Positions 19,045 to 27,115 of a stretch of 64,000 nt of DNA are shown here, in pieces; the stretch's first letter is position 1, and the number at the start of each line of letters is the position of its first letter. Below the pieces are notes generated by a model that was not told where the DNA came from, searched no databases, and saw only the letters and a list, made by a program, of their open reading frames with translations. Made by a program: the position numbers and the translations under genes. The DNA comes from Geothrix oryzisoli. Lineage in GTDB: Bacteria > Acidobacteriota > Holophagae > Holophagales > Holophagaceae. The stretch covers positions 315,875-379,874 of the forward strand of contig NZ_JAKZLB010000003.1 in assembly GCF_022808865.1 (NCBI RefSeq), read 5' to 3'.

Positions 19045-20478
19045 TCAACCCTGGGGCGGTTCATCCGGTGCCGGGTGCGTGGTGAGGCCCCTGCGCTTCA
19101 CGTGACCCCAGCTGTTCTTGCCGCGGATCCAGTCGAAGGTGCCCTTCAGGCGCCACCAGACGGTCAGCTGGCGGTAGCCGAAGTTCTCGACCACGGCCGT
19201 GAAGAGCAGCAGCATCCAGGCCTTCAGGCCCTGGTACCGGTGGCCGCTGATCTCCTGCAGCACCACGGCCACGACGGAGTTCAGCACGCCGAGGAGCAGG
19301 GCCACGTAGACGAACAGGATGGCGAAGGTGCCGTTGATGGAGTGGGTCCAGAGGGCCCAGACGAACACCAGATACCCGCTGACTTCAATGACGGGCGCCA
19401 GGGCTTCGAAGAAGAGGAAGTAGGGCATCGAGAAGAGCCCGATGCGGCCGTACCGGGGGTTGAAGCACATGCGCCGGTGCCGCCAGAGGGTCTCCAGGAG
19501 GCCCCGCTGCCAGCGGTTCCGCTGCCGTCCGAGTCCGCGGAAATCCTCGGGCACCTCGGTCCAGCACACCGGGTCCGGCACCAGGGTGATGTGATGGGGG
19601 CGCTTCTCCTCGCGCAGGCAGCGGTGCAGGCGCACGACCAGCTCGAAGTCCTCGCCGATGGTGGCGGTCTCGAAGCCGCCGGCCGCCACGACCAGATCCT
19701 TGCGGAAGACCCCGAAGGCGCCGCTGACGATGAACATGCTGTCCAGGGAGGCCAGGCCCACCCGGGCGAACAGGAAGGCCCGGAGGTATTCGACGATCTG
19801 GAAGCGGGCGAGCCAGGAGTCGGGCAGGAAGATGCCGCGGATGCCCATGGGCGTGACCTTGCACCCGTTGAGGGGGCGGACCACGCCCCCCGAGGCCACC
19901 AGGTCGGGCCGGTCCATGAAGGGCCGGGCGATGCGCAGGAGGGCGTCGTTCTCCAGGAGGCTGTCGCCATCCATGCAGCAGACCAGGGGATAGCGGGCGA
20001 GGTTGATGCCGCAGTTCAGGGCGTCGGCCTTCCCGCCGTTCGCCTTGTCCACCACCACCAGGTTGGGGACGTAGGCGCTCTCGTAGATGCCGCGCACCTC
20101 CTGGGTGGGCAGCAGCTGGCGTACGACCCGCTGGCTGGGCTGGAGCTTGAAGGCGGTGATGAGGCGCTCGAGGGTGGCGTCGGTGCTGCCGTCGCTCACC
20201 ACCACCACCTGGAATTCCGGATAGCGGAGGCTGATGAGGCTGTTGATGCTCGCCACCGAACCGGCCTCCTCGTTGTAGACGGGGCAGATCAGGGTGATGG
20301 GCTTGAAGTGGCTGGTCTCGAAGGCCGTGTCGAGGCGGTCGATGCCGACGGCGTCCAGGTAGTTCCGGATGGAGAAGAAGGCCCTCAGGATCAGGGCCAG
20401 GTGTGTCAGGTTCGTGGCGAGGAAGTAGAGGAGGATGCTCCACTCCACGAGGGCGGTGAGGAAGACCAGGACCGTCAC
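19045..20478 (-). CDS. Membrane glycosyltransferase family 2, processive polysaccharide synthase-like
   Basis: 477 residues. An N-terminal hydrophobic segment (FLTALVEWSILLYFLA) precedes the GT-A catalytic domain, which shows VVSDGSTDAT, CMDGDSLLE, GEDFEL and the processive-synthase motif QRNRW. About four C-terminal helices follow (MPYFLFFEALAPVIEVSGYL and others), then WWRLKGTFDWIRG, a sequence style seen in PgaC-like synthases. No PilZ domain. It should polymerise a sugar nucleotide and pass the chain through the inner membrane. The start is GTG at 20478, overlapping the HEAT-protein stop by four bases; it is the last gene of the operon. Confidence 0.88.
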   Translation of the reverse strand: MTVLVFLTALVEWSILLYFLATNLTHLALILRAFFSIRNYLDAVGIDRLDTAFETSHFKPITLICPVYNEEAGSVASINSLISLRYPEFQVVVVSDGSTDATLERLITAFKLQPSQRVVRQLLPTQEVRGIYESAYVPNLVVVDKANGGKADALNCGINLARYPLVCCMDGDSLLENDALLRIARPFMDRPDLVASGGVVRPLNGCKVTPMGIRGIFLPDSWLARFQIVEYLRAFLFARVGLASLDSMFIVSGAFGVFRKDLVVAAGGFETATIGEDFELVVRLHRCLREEKRPHHITLVPDPVCWTEVPEDFRGLGRQRNRWQRGLLETLWRHRRMCFNPRYGRIGLFSMPYFLFFEALAPVIEVSGYLVFVWALWTHSINGTFAILFVYVALLLGVLNSVVAVVLQEISGHRYQGLKAWMLLLFTAVVENFGYRQLTVWWRLKGTFDWIRGKNSWGHVKRRGLTTHPAPDEPPQG

Positions 20479-21560
20479 ATGTGCCCCCGTTCATCCGCCC
20501 ATTCGAGCCGCTCCCGGGCGATGTCGCGGGCGAAGCGGTCGGCGGCCGGATCGTCCGCCAGCCAGGTCAGGGCCGAGACGCCGGAATGGCCGAGGTCCAC
20601 GAGGCTCTGGGCGGCGTTCCGGCGGACCTCGTACACGGGGTCGGCCATCAGGGGCAGCAGGTCCGGAACGGCGGAAGGCCCGCCCAGCACGCCCAGGGCC
20701 CGGGCGACCTGGGTCCGGATCTCCCAGGCGGGGCTGGCGGCGAAGCTCAGTACCTTGGGATAGACCAGCGGGTCCGCGAGGATGATGAGGGCCTTGAGGA
20801 CGGAAGCCCTCAGGTCCACGCTCGGGATCCCCAGCAGCCACAGCAGGCGGGGCTGGGACTCGCGATGCCGGTGGGAGCCCACCAGCAGGGCGTAGAGGAT
20901 CCAGGGCTCGGGGTTCTGGTCGGGCGACTCCAGGTTCTCCTTCATCCACGGCAGGAGGATGGGACCGAAGCCTTCCAGCACCCGGAGCAGCCGCTCCCGC
21001 TGGTAGAGCTCCTCCCGCATGACCCAGGCGAGGACCGGGGCGGCGTAGGTCAGGCTCCGGCTGTGGGTCAGGGTCTGGGCGGCCGTGTGGGCGACGAAGG
21101 GGACGGGATCATCCAGCAGTGGCAGGACCAGCTCGAGGTAGCCTTCCATCCGGACTCCGGGCTTCCAGCGCCAGGGTCGGGCCGTTACCGGGGGCGGCAC
21201 ATGCTCGGCCGGCTCATCCAGGCGGAAGATGGCGATCTCCTTGGCGGCCTGCGCGCGGACCTTGGGGTCGCGGTCCCGCAGCCGCTGGGGCAGGGTGGCG
21301 TGGATGCCCATGCTGAGGTACAGCTCCCGCAGCAGCTCGGATTCCTGGCCGGCAATGGTGGACTGGTAGCGGGCGAGGAAATCCCTGAACAGCCACCGGT
21401 CCGACCAGGCGACCTGGCCGAAGCCGCCGCGCTCATAGCCCTTCTTGAAGAGGTAGTCCGTGAGCTGGCCTTCCCAGGCCTGGTAGCGGGCGATGCGGTG
21501 CCGGTTCCGGCGGTCCTTGCGGTACTGCATGATGCTGCCCAGCAGCACCAGTGCGACCAC
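20475..21560 (-). CDS. Membrane-anchored HEAT-repeat protein
   Basis: At least 361 residues. A hydrophobic N-terminal helix (VALVLLGSIM and upstream residues) is followed by a basic stop-transfer segment and HEAT-like repeats, clearest in RDRDPKVRAQAAKEIAIF, LDDPVPFVAHTAAQTL and MADPVYEVRRNAAQSLVDLG. GTG 21560 is the first standard start, but the frame is open to the stop of the preceding response regulator, and the residues between complete the transmembrane helix, so a rarer start may be used. It probably acts as a scaffold beside the GT2 synthase, to which it is coupled. No enzyme motif. Confidence 0.78.
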   Translation of the reverse strand: MVALVLLGSIMQYRKDRRNRHRIARYQAWEGQLTDYLFKKGYERGGFGQVAWSDRWLFRDFLARYQSTIAGQESELLRELYLSMGIHATLPQRLRDRDPKVRAQAAKEIAIFRLDEPAEHVPPPVTARPWRWKPGVRMEGYLELVLPLLDDPVPFVAHTAAQTLTHSRSLTYAAPVLAWVMREELYQRERLLRVLEGFGPILLPWMKENLESPDQNPEPWILYALLVGSHRHRESQPRLLWLLGIPSVDLRASVLKALIILADPLVYPKVLSFAASPAWEIRTQVARALGVLGGPSAVPDLLPLMADPVYEVRRNAAQSLVDLGHSGVSALTWLADDPAADRFARDIARERLEWADERGHM

Positions 21561-21638
21561 CAGGCAGACCAGGCCGAGGGTCGCCCAACGGAGGACAGGC
21601 AGCAGGACGCTGTGGGACAGGTGGATGGGGAGGATGGC

Positions 21639-22043
21639 TCACCCCGCGCGATGGGAGCGTTCGTAGAGCCGCCACAGCCGCTCTACCATCACCTGGACCG
21701 AGATCGGTTTGGCCATGTAGTCGTCCGCGCCTGCCGCCAGGCACCGCACCATGTCCTGTTCGCTGTGGTTGCTGGAAAGGAGCAGGATGGGGAGGCGCCC
21801 CTTGGGGGGCGGGAGGTCCCGGATCTCCTGCACCAGCCGGAAGCCGTTCATGGCCGGCATCATGAGGTCCGTGGTGACCAGATCGACCTTCTCCTGGCGG
21901 AGGAGCTCGAGGGCCTCCATGCCGTTGGCGGCCACGAGCACCTTCAGCCCCTCCATCTCCAGGCGGACCTGGATGATCTTGGCCGTCGCGGGGTCATCTT
22001 CCACCACCAGGACGGTCGTTTGCTCTGGCCAGCGTCGAGTCAT
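21639..22043 (-). CDS. Stand-alone response-regulator receiver
   Basis: 134 residues, a complete REC domain with no output domain: acidic pair Asp16/Asp17 (VVEDDP), phospho-acceptor Asp59 (TTDLMMP), Ser90/Ser91 at the switch position and Lys112 (MAKPIS). It should be phosphorylated by a histidine kinase or HPt not visible next to it and act by protein contact. Lying inside the glycosyltransferase operon, it may switch polysaccharide production or export. Its TGA is in the same frame as the following HEAT gene. Confidence 0.92.
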   Translation of the reverse strand: MTRRWPEQTTVLVVEDDPATAKIIQVRLEMEGLKVLVAANGMEALELLRQEKVDLVTTDLMMPAMNGFRLVQEIRDLPPPKGRLPILLLSSNHSEQDMVRCLAAGADDYMAKPISVQVMVERLWRLYERSHRAG

Positions 22044-22065
22044 CGGAAAAAAGTCTACCGCCTTT

Positions 22066-23763
22066 CTACCAAATCCAGCGATTCCCACGGATCCGGAGCC
22101 CGCAGCGGAGGGTGTGGTCCCGGTAGCTGGTGGGATCGAGGGGGTCGGAGATGGGCAGCCCCGCCACGCTCTGGTCCCAGGCGGCAAAGAGGGATACGGC
22201 CGACCCTCCGGGCGTCCAGGTGGCGGCCAGGGTGTACCCCCAGGTGAACTGGCTGGACCCCTGGTTCACCGTCTGCCGCCCCCCCCAGGCGTCGAGGGCG
22301 AGCTCCCAGCGCTCCTCCTGCCGCAGGGACGCCCCGGCGGTGGCGCCGTAGTAGCGGTACCGCTCGGGATTGAAGAAGCCGACCCGGAGGGAGCGGTCCT
22401 GGTCGATGAGGCGGCCGGAAAGCCCCAGGCGCCACTCGCCCGCCTCGAAGGGGAAGCGGTGCCCGGCCTCGGCGCGGAGCCCGGTCCGCGCGGCGCCGGC
22501 GGAAAGGAAGGCGCGGTCCGCGGTGAGAGCCGCATGGTCGAGGGTCTGGTTGAAGACCCAGTTCCCGCCCAGGGCCCAGGTCCGGGTGTAGGTGCGGAGG
22601 TCCACGGCCAGGGGCGTGGCCAGGTTCGGCGCGAAGGTATGGGAGAGGACCAGGTTCAGGCCCTTGGCCGCGCGCCAGCCCAGGGCCAGGCTGTGGAAGC
22701 CCGCGGCCTCCCCGCCCACGTCATCCACCCGGCCCGCCTGGGCCGAAGCCATGAAGCGCGTCCCCAGGGGGTGGCTGATCCCCACCGACCATTCCCGGGG
22801 TTTGCGCTCGGCTCCGCCGCTCTGGTCGAGCCGGTCGAAAGCGCCCCCGAACCGCAGGCTGCCATCCAAGAACGGGACCGCCGCGTCCACCCGCTGGGTC
22901 TGGGCCCGCAGGCCCTCATTGGAATCCGTACGGATCTGGGAGAGCTCGAGCCAGGGGCCCTGGGCGTCGACGAGGCCGCGAAGCCTGGACTGGGCATCCT
23001 CGCGGATGTCCGGATTGCCCAGCTGGGCCTCGGTCCGGGTCCGGGCCCGGCGGAGGTGCCCCATCCTCTGGTCGACCTGGGCGCGCATGAGCTCCGCCTC
23101 GGGGGTCCGCGCATCCTCGGGCGGGAGGCTGGCCAGGCGGCGGTCCGCGGCCTCGGGATCGCCGGCCCAGAGGTCCAGCTGGGCCAGGCCCAGCAGGGCT
23201 TCCCGGTCCGCCGGGGCCTGGCGGAGAACAGCCTCGTAGGCCTGGCGGGCTTGGCCGTGCCTTCCCCGCCAGCCCAGCACCCGGCCGCGGTTGATGAGGA
23301 AGTCCCGGTCCGCCGGGTGGTCCTTCAGCCAGGCGCCGGTGAGGGCCAGGCTCCGGTCCAGTCGTCCGTCCCAGCTGAGGTAGGTGGCGGTGTCCAGGGT
23401 GGCCTGGCGGTCCCCCTTGGCCACGTAGGGTGCGAGGATCCGCACGGCCTCCTTGAACTGTCGGGACCAGGCGGTCACCCGCGCCAGGACGGGCTCGGAC
23501 TCCGCCGCGAGCTCCGGATGGACCTCCCGGTGGCGCTTCAGGTCGCGGATGGCCTCATCGAACCGCTTCATCCAGCTCAGAGTCCGGGCGCGCTCCAGCA
23601 GCGCGTCCGGCTGGTCCCTCCAGAGCTCCAGCATGCGGGTGTACACCGCCACGGCTTCGGGCAGGCGCTTCTGCGAGCGCAGGTCCCGGGCCTGCCTCAA
23701 GAGGAGGGAGGCATCCGGGGCGGGAGCGGGCTCCTGCTGGACGGGCGGGGCGGGGTGGATCAT
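22066..23763 (-). CDS. TPR protein with C-terminal outer-membrane beta-barrel (polysaccharide-export type)
   Basis: 565 residues. Residues about 20-270 are TPR repeats (LPEAVAVYTRMLELWRDQPDALLERA and others). Residues about 280-565 are alternating amphipathic strands ending in RGNRWIW, as in a YaiO/PgaA-like barrel. This architecture exports polysaccharide across the outer membrane in Pga, Bcs and Pel systems. The only possible start overlaps the glycoside hydrolase stop (ATGA), and an in-frame stop lies five codons upstream. No signal peptide is visible, which is odd for an outer-membrane protein. Confidence 0.8.
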   Translation of the reverse strand: MIHPAPPVQQEPAPAPDASLLLRQARDLRSQKRLPEAVAVYTRMLELWRDQPDALLERARTLSWMKRFDEAIRDLKRHREVHPELAAESEPVLARVTAWSRQFKEAVRILAPYVAKGDRQATLDTATYLSWDGRLDRSLALTGAWLKDHPADRDFLINRGRVLGWRGRHGQARQAYEAVLRQAPADREALLGLAQLDLWAGDPEAADRRLASLPPEDARTPEAELMRAQVDQRMGHLRRARTRTEAQLGNPDIREDAQSRLRGLVDAQGPWLELSQIRTDSNEGLRAQTQRVDAAVPFLDGSLRFGGAFDRLDQSGGAERKPREWSVGISHPLGTRFMASAQAGRVDDVGGEAAGFHSLALGWRAAKGLNLVLSHTFAPNLATPLAVDLRTYTRTWALGGNWVFNQTLDHAALTADRAFLSAGAARTGLRAEAGHRFPFEAGEWRLGLSGRLIDQDRSLRVGFFNPERYRYYGATAGASLRQEERWELALDAWGGRQTVNQGSSQFTWGYTLAATWTPGGSAVSLFAAWDQSVAGLPISDPLDPTSYRDHTLRCGLRIRGNRWIW

Positions 23764-26072
23764 CGGGGCAACCTCGGTTCATCGGGGGTGTCGGCCAGGG
23801 CTTTCTGGTAGATCGTGAAGGACTGCTTCCGGAAACGATGGTAGGTCGGCTGGTTCCAGGTCGGCCAGGTGAAGCGTGGTGGCAGGGGGATCCGGCCCTG
23901 GAGGGTGGGGGGAAGGGTGCGGCGGACGGTGCCTTGACCCTCCCAGAGCGGTTTGTCGGCATCCAGGGCCGCCAGCACGAATCTGAACCCGGGGGTGACG
24001 GCGGTCCCCATGGGGCCGGGGCTTTTCTCCTCGGGATCATCGAGGACCGTCCGGCTGCTGGGATCAGTGACCTGCAGCAGGGTCCAGGGGATCCGCGCCT
24101 CGAGGAACCCCTGGCCGTCGGAGGCGAGGCCCACCTGCCACTCCGCCCGGGAATCGAAGGCGGCCTCGGCACGATCCTGGGTGCCCTGGCGCAGCCAGCC
24201 GATCTCGGTGCTGTGGCCCGGGAACCGGGTTCCGTCGCGACCGATCCGCGGGTGGTTGCTCTTCGCCGTGGGCATGACGAACCGGCCCTCTTCGTTGACG
24301 AGGCTCCGGTAGCGCTGCCGGGGTTGGGGCCGGTACTCGGGGATGGCGTAGGGTGCGTCCACGAAGACGCCGGTGCGACCCGCGCCCTGGAACAGGATGG
24401 CGAACTCCAGCCCCGCGTCGCTGCGGAGGTCCCGGGTCCAGGGCAGGCGATGATCGCCCCGCCGGGCATCCACGGTGTCGATGCCCACCAGGAAGGCCTG
24501 CTTCGAGAAGTCCACGGGGCCCTGGACGAACAGCCCCAGGTGGAGCCAGCCCTCGTCCGCCAGCACTTTCAAGGTGAGGCCGCCCCCCTGGAGGTAGACG
24601 GGGACCCGCGCCCAGTCACCGGCCCTGCCGTCGATCTGGATGGCCGGACCCCGGGCGCCCGGCCGGTAGGCGATGAGCCCGTAGTTCTCCTCGGCGTCCA
24701 TCGCGTTGTACCAGAAGGGCTTCCGATCCGCGGGCCGCTCGAACGGCTGGGTCAGCCAGTTCTTCTTGAACCATTCGTCGATCCAGGCGAAGAGCACGCC
24801 GCCGGCACAGCCGGCCTCGTAGATGTTCCGCTGGAGCCGGGCATCCTGCTCGCCCTGTTCCCGCTCGTTCTGGCCGCCGTGGGTCAGGCCCTGGGCCTGC
24901 CAGTGGGCGACGATGCGGGAGGAGGGCACGCCGAATTCCGCGATGAGCACCGGATGGCGGGCATGGTGCCGCACCAAGTCGGCGAGGTATCCGGCATAGC
25001 TGCTGGGGCCCAGGTGATCCCGGGCCTGCGCGTAGCCCGGATCCAGGTTCATGAAATCGGGGTAGTACGGGTAGGCGTGGTAGCTGGCGAAGAGGCCCGC
25101 CTTGAGGTCTGCCGTGCCGTCGAACTTCTCCAGGTCGAGGCTGACGGCATCCTCGTCGTCGGGTGCGTCGGTCAAGGGCTCGGCGCCCAGGCCCAGCTTC
25201 TGCCGCAGGGCGTGTTCCTCGCGCTCCGTGGCTTCCGTGGGATGGAAGAGGGGGTCCAGGGTGGGCCAGTTGGTGAAGGCCATGGGACGCTGGGCGTGGA
25301 ACTGGTCCCACTCCAGGGCCAGGAAGTGGTCCATGCTCTGGGCCAGAAACCGCTCCATGGCGTGCCCATCGCGCAGGGTGACGAAGCGGCCGGCCCAGTC
25401 CGAGGTGCCCGGGTGCTGGCCGTTGAACGCCATCACCGCGGAGGACTCCCACTCGCGGCCCAGGATGATGGCCAGGGTCCACGGGCTGACGTCGGCCCCA
25501 TAGGTGCCGGCGCTGTGGCCCGGGCGGAGGGGGATCCGGGCGCGGCCGTGGAGCACCTCCACCACCTCCTGCATCTCCCGGTGCCAGGCGAGGAGCCAGG
25601 CGGGATCCTGGAAGTCGCTGCGGGGGGGCAGCTCGGCCCAGACGCCGTGGATGAGCCAGAGGGGCTTCCGGGCGTGGAGGTTGTAGGCGCGCAGGGCCTC
25701 GTAGAACGCGGGCGGATGGATCGTATAGACGCGCACCGTGTTGATGCCCGCTTCGGCCATCTCCCGGAGCCATCCGTCATAGGTGGCCCGGTCGGGGAAC
25801 TCGCTGGGATAGCGGCCCGGGAGGGAGGCCCCCAGGTTCATGCCCTTGACGTAGAAGGGCCGCCAGCCGCCCTGACCATCGGCCACCTCCAGCCTCCGGG
25901 CATGGGCGCGGGCGGGGATCTGCGGCAGGGCGGGCCGGGGGAGGGCGGCCGGGGCTGCCGTCGCGGGCGGGGCTTGGGGTCGTGGCCTGCCTGAGGCCAT
26001 GGCCGCCGGTCCTGGCTGAACCAGGAAAAAGGTGAGACCTGCGAACGCCAAGACCGGTAATGGCAAAATCAT
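23760..26072 (-). CDS. Exported glycoside hydrolase (GH-A TIM-barrel-like) with C-terminal carbohydrate-binding-like domain
   Basis: 770 residues. An N-terminal signal or anchor (MILPLPVLAFAGLTFFLVQP) and a Pro/Ala linker precede a TIM barrel that begins YVKGMNLGASLPG and INTVRVYTIHPPAFYEAL, as in GH2/GH5-type enzymes. Candidate catalytic acids are Glu207/Glu209 (ILGREWES) and Glu379 (VLIAEFGVPSS). The last 300 residues are beta-rich and resemble a CBM9/DOMON-type module. It probably trims or remodels the polymer made by the GT2 synthase in the same operon, as PgaB or PelA hydrolase domains do. The substrate is unknown. First gene of the operon. Confidence 0.82.
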   Translation of the reverse strand: MILPLPVLAFAGLTFFLVQPGPAAMASGRPRPQAPPATAAPAALPRPALPQIPARAHARRLEVADGQGGWRPFYVKGMNLGASLPGRYPSEFPDRATYDGWLREMAEAGINTVRVYTIHPPAFYEALRAYNLHARKPLWLIHGVWAELPPRSDFQDPAWLLAWHREMQEVVEVLHGRARIPLRPGHSAGTYGADVSPWTLAIILGREWESSAVMAFNGQHPGTSDWAGRFVTLRDGHAMERFLAQSMDHFLALEWDQFHAQRPMAFTNWPTLDPLFHPTEATEREEHALRQKLGLGAEPLTDAPDDEDAVSLDLEKFDGTADLKAGLFASYHAYPYYPDFMNLDPGYAQARDHLGPSSYAGYLADLVRHHARHPVLIAEFGVPSSRIVAHWQAQGLTHGGQNEREQGEQDARLQRNIYEAGCAGGVLFAWIDEWFKKNWLTQPFERPADRKPFWYNAMDAEENYGLIAYRPGARGPAIQIDGRAGDWARVPVYLQGGGLTLKVLADEGWLHLGLFVQGPVDFSKQAFLVGIDTVDARRGDHRLPWTRDLRSDAGLEFAILFQGAGRTGVFVDAPYAIPEYRPQPRQRYRSLVNEEGRFVMPTAKSNHPRIGRDGTRFPGHSTEIGWLRQGTQDRAEAAFDSRAEWQVGLASDGQGFLEARIPWTLLQVTDPSSRTVLDDPEEKSPGPMGTAVTPGFRFVLAALDADKPLWEGQGTVRRTLPPTLQGRIPLPPRFTWPTWNQPTYHRFRKQSFTIYQKALADTPDEPRLPR

Positions 26073-26152
26073 TTGCCTTATTAGACCGGATTTTTCTGGA
26101 TCGCGAACATGAAATCAGGGACCGTCAGGCCGGACCGGGCCCTGGTGAGGAT

Positions 26153-27115
26153 TTACCAGGCGAGGAGTCGCCCGAGGGCGGATCTCACGGCCTCCACGCC
26201 GGGCAGGAAGGCCGCCTCGAGGGGCGGGCTGGCCGGGGTCGGCGTGTCGGCCGCGCCCAGGCGCAGCACGGGGGCGTCCAGCCAGCCGAAGCAGGTCTCG
26301 CCGACGCGGGCCGCCAGCTCGGCGCCGGGGCCGTAGGTCAGGCTGGCCTCCGTGAGCACCAGGGCGCGGTGGGTGCGCTTCACGAGCCCGGTGATGGCCT
26401 CGTCATCCAGGGGCCAGAGGGTGCGCAGGTCGAGCACGGCCACATCCAGGCCCGCCGCGGCCTCCAGGGCTACCTGCTGCGCGGCGCCGTAGGTGAGGAT
26501 GCAGGCCTGCCCGCCTTCCTTGCGGAGGGCCGCTTCGCCCAGGCGCGCCGTGGGGGCCTCGTCCCACTGGTCCTTGAGGCGGCGGTAGAGGTGCTTGTGC
26601 TCGAAGAACAGCACGGGATCCGGGTCGTCGATGGCAGCGCGGAGCAGGGCGTAGGCATCGCGCACGGTGCCGGGCGCCACCACCTTGAGGCCGGGGCTGC
26701 CCAGGAAGTGGCCTTCGGGGTTCTGGCTGTGGAAGGGGCCGCCTCCGTTGCCGCCGCCGGAGGGTCCGCGGAACACGGCAGGCACGGTGGCGCCCCAGCG
26801 CCAGTGGGCCTTCGCGGCGAAGTTCACCATGAGGTCCGAGGCCAGCAGCGCGAAGTCCATGAACTGGAACTCCGCCACCGGCCGTTGGCCCATGAGGGCT
26901 GCGCCGATGGCGGCGCCCACGATGGCCTGCTCGGAGATGGGCGTGTCGATCACCCGGTCCGGCCCGAAGCGGTCCAGCAGGCCCTCCGTGGCCCGGAAGG
27001 CGCCGCCGTAGGCGCCGATGTCCTCGCCCAGGCAGCAGACCCGCGAATCCGCCTCCATGGCGTCGAGCAGCGCCTGGCGGATGGCGTCGACGTAGGTGCC
27101 GGAGAAGGCGGTCAT
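26153..27115 (-). CDS. 2-oxoacid dehydrogenase E1 component, beta subunit
   Basis: 320 residues, the normal length for an E1-beta. DAIRQALLDAMEADSRVCCLGEDIGAYGGAF, RVIDTPISEQAIVGAAIGAALMGQRPVAEFQFMDF and the C-terminal ADTPTP segment are family signatures (pyruvate or branched-chain 2-oxoacid dehydrogenase, transketolase-like fold). E1-beta works as a heterotetramer with E1-alpha, but no alpha, E2 or E3 gene is near. Its start overlaps the CBS-like gene by four bases, so the two are coexpressed. Substrate undetermined. Confidence 0.88.
   Translation of the reverse strand: MTAFSGTYVDAIRQALLDAMEADSRVCCLGEDIGAYGGAFRATEGLLDRFGPDRVIDTPISEQAIVGAAIGAALMGQRPVAEFQFMDFALLASDLMVNFAAKAHWRWGATVPAVFRGPSGGGNGGGPFHSQNPEGHFLGSPGLKVVAPGTVRDAYALLRAAIDDPDPVLFFEHKHLYRRLKDQWDEAPTARLGEAALRKEGGQACILTYGAAQQVALEAAAGLDVAVLDLRTLWPLDDEAITGLVKRTHRALVLTEASLTYGPGAELAARVGETCFGWLDAPVLRLGAADTPTPASPPLEAAFLPGVEAVRSALGRLLAW

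Noticed and set aside
18073-20763. Plus-strand open frame of about 900 codons across the MTHFR fusion, riboswitch and GT2 genes
   Set aside because: It crosses a riboswitch and two motif-rich minus-strand genes; no motif of its own.
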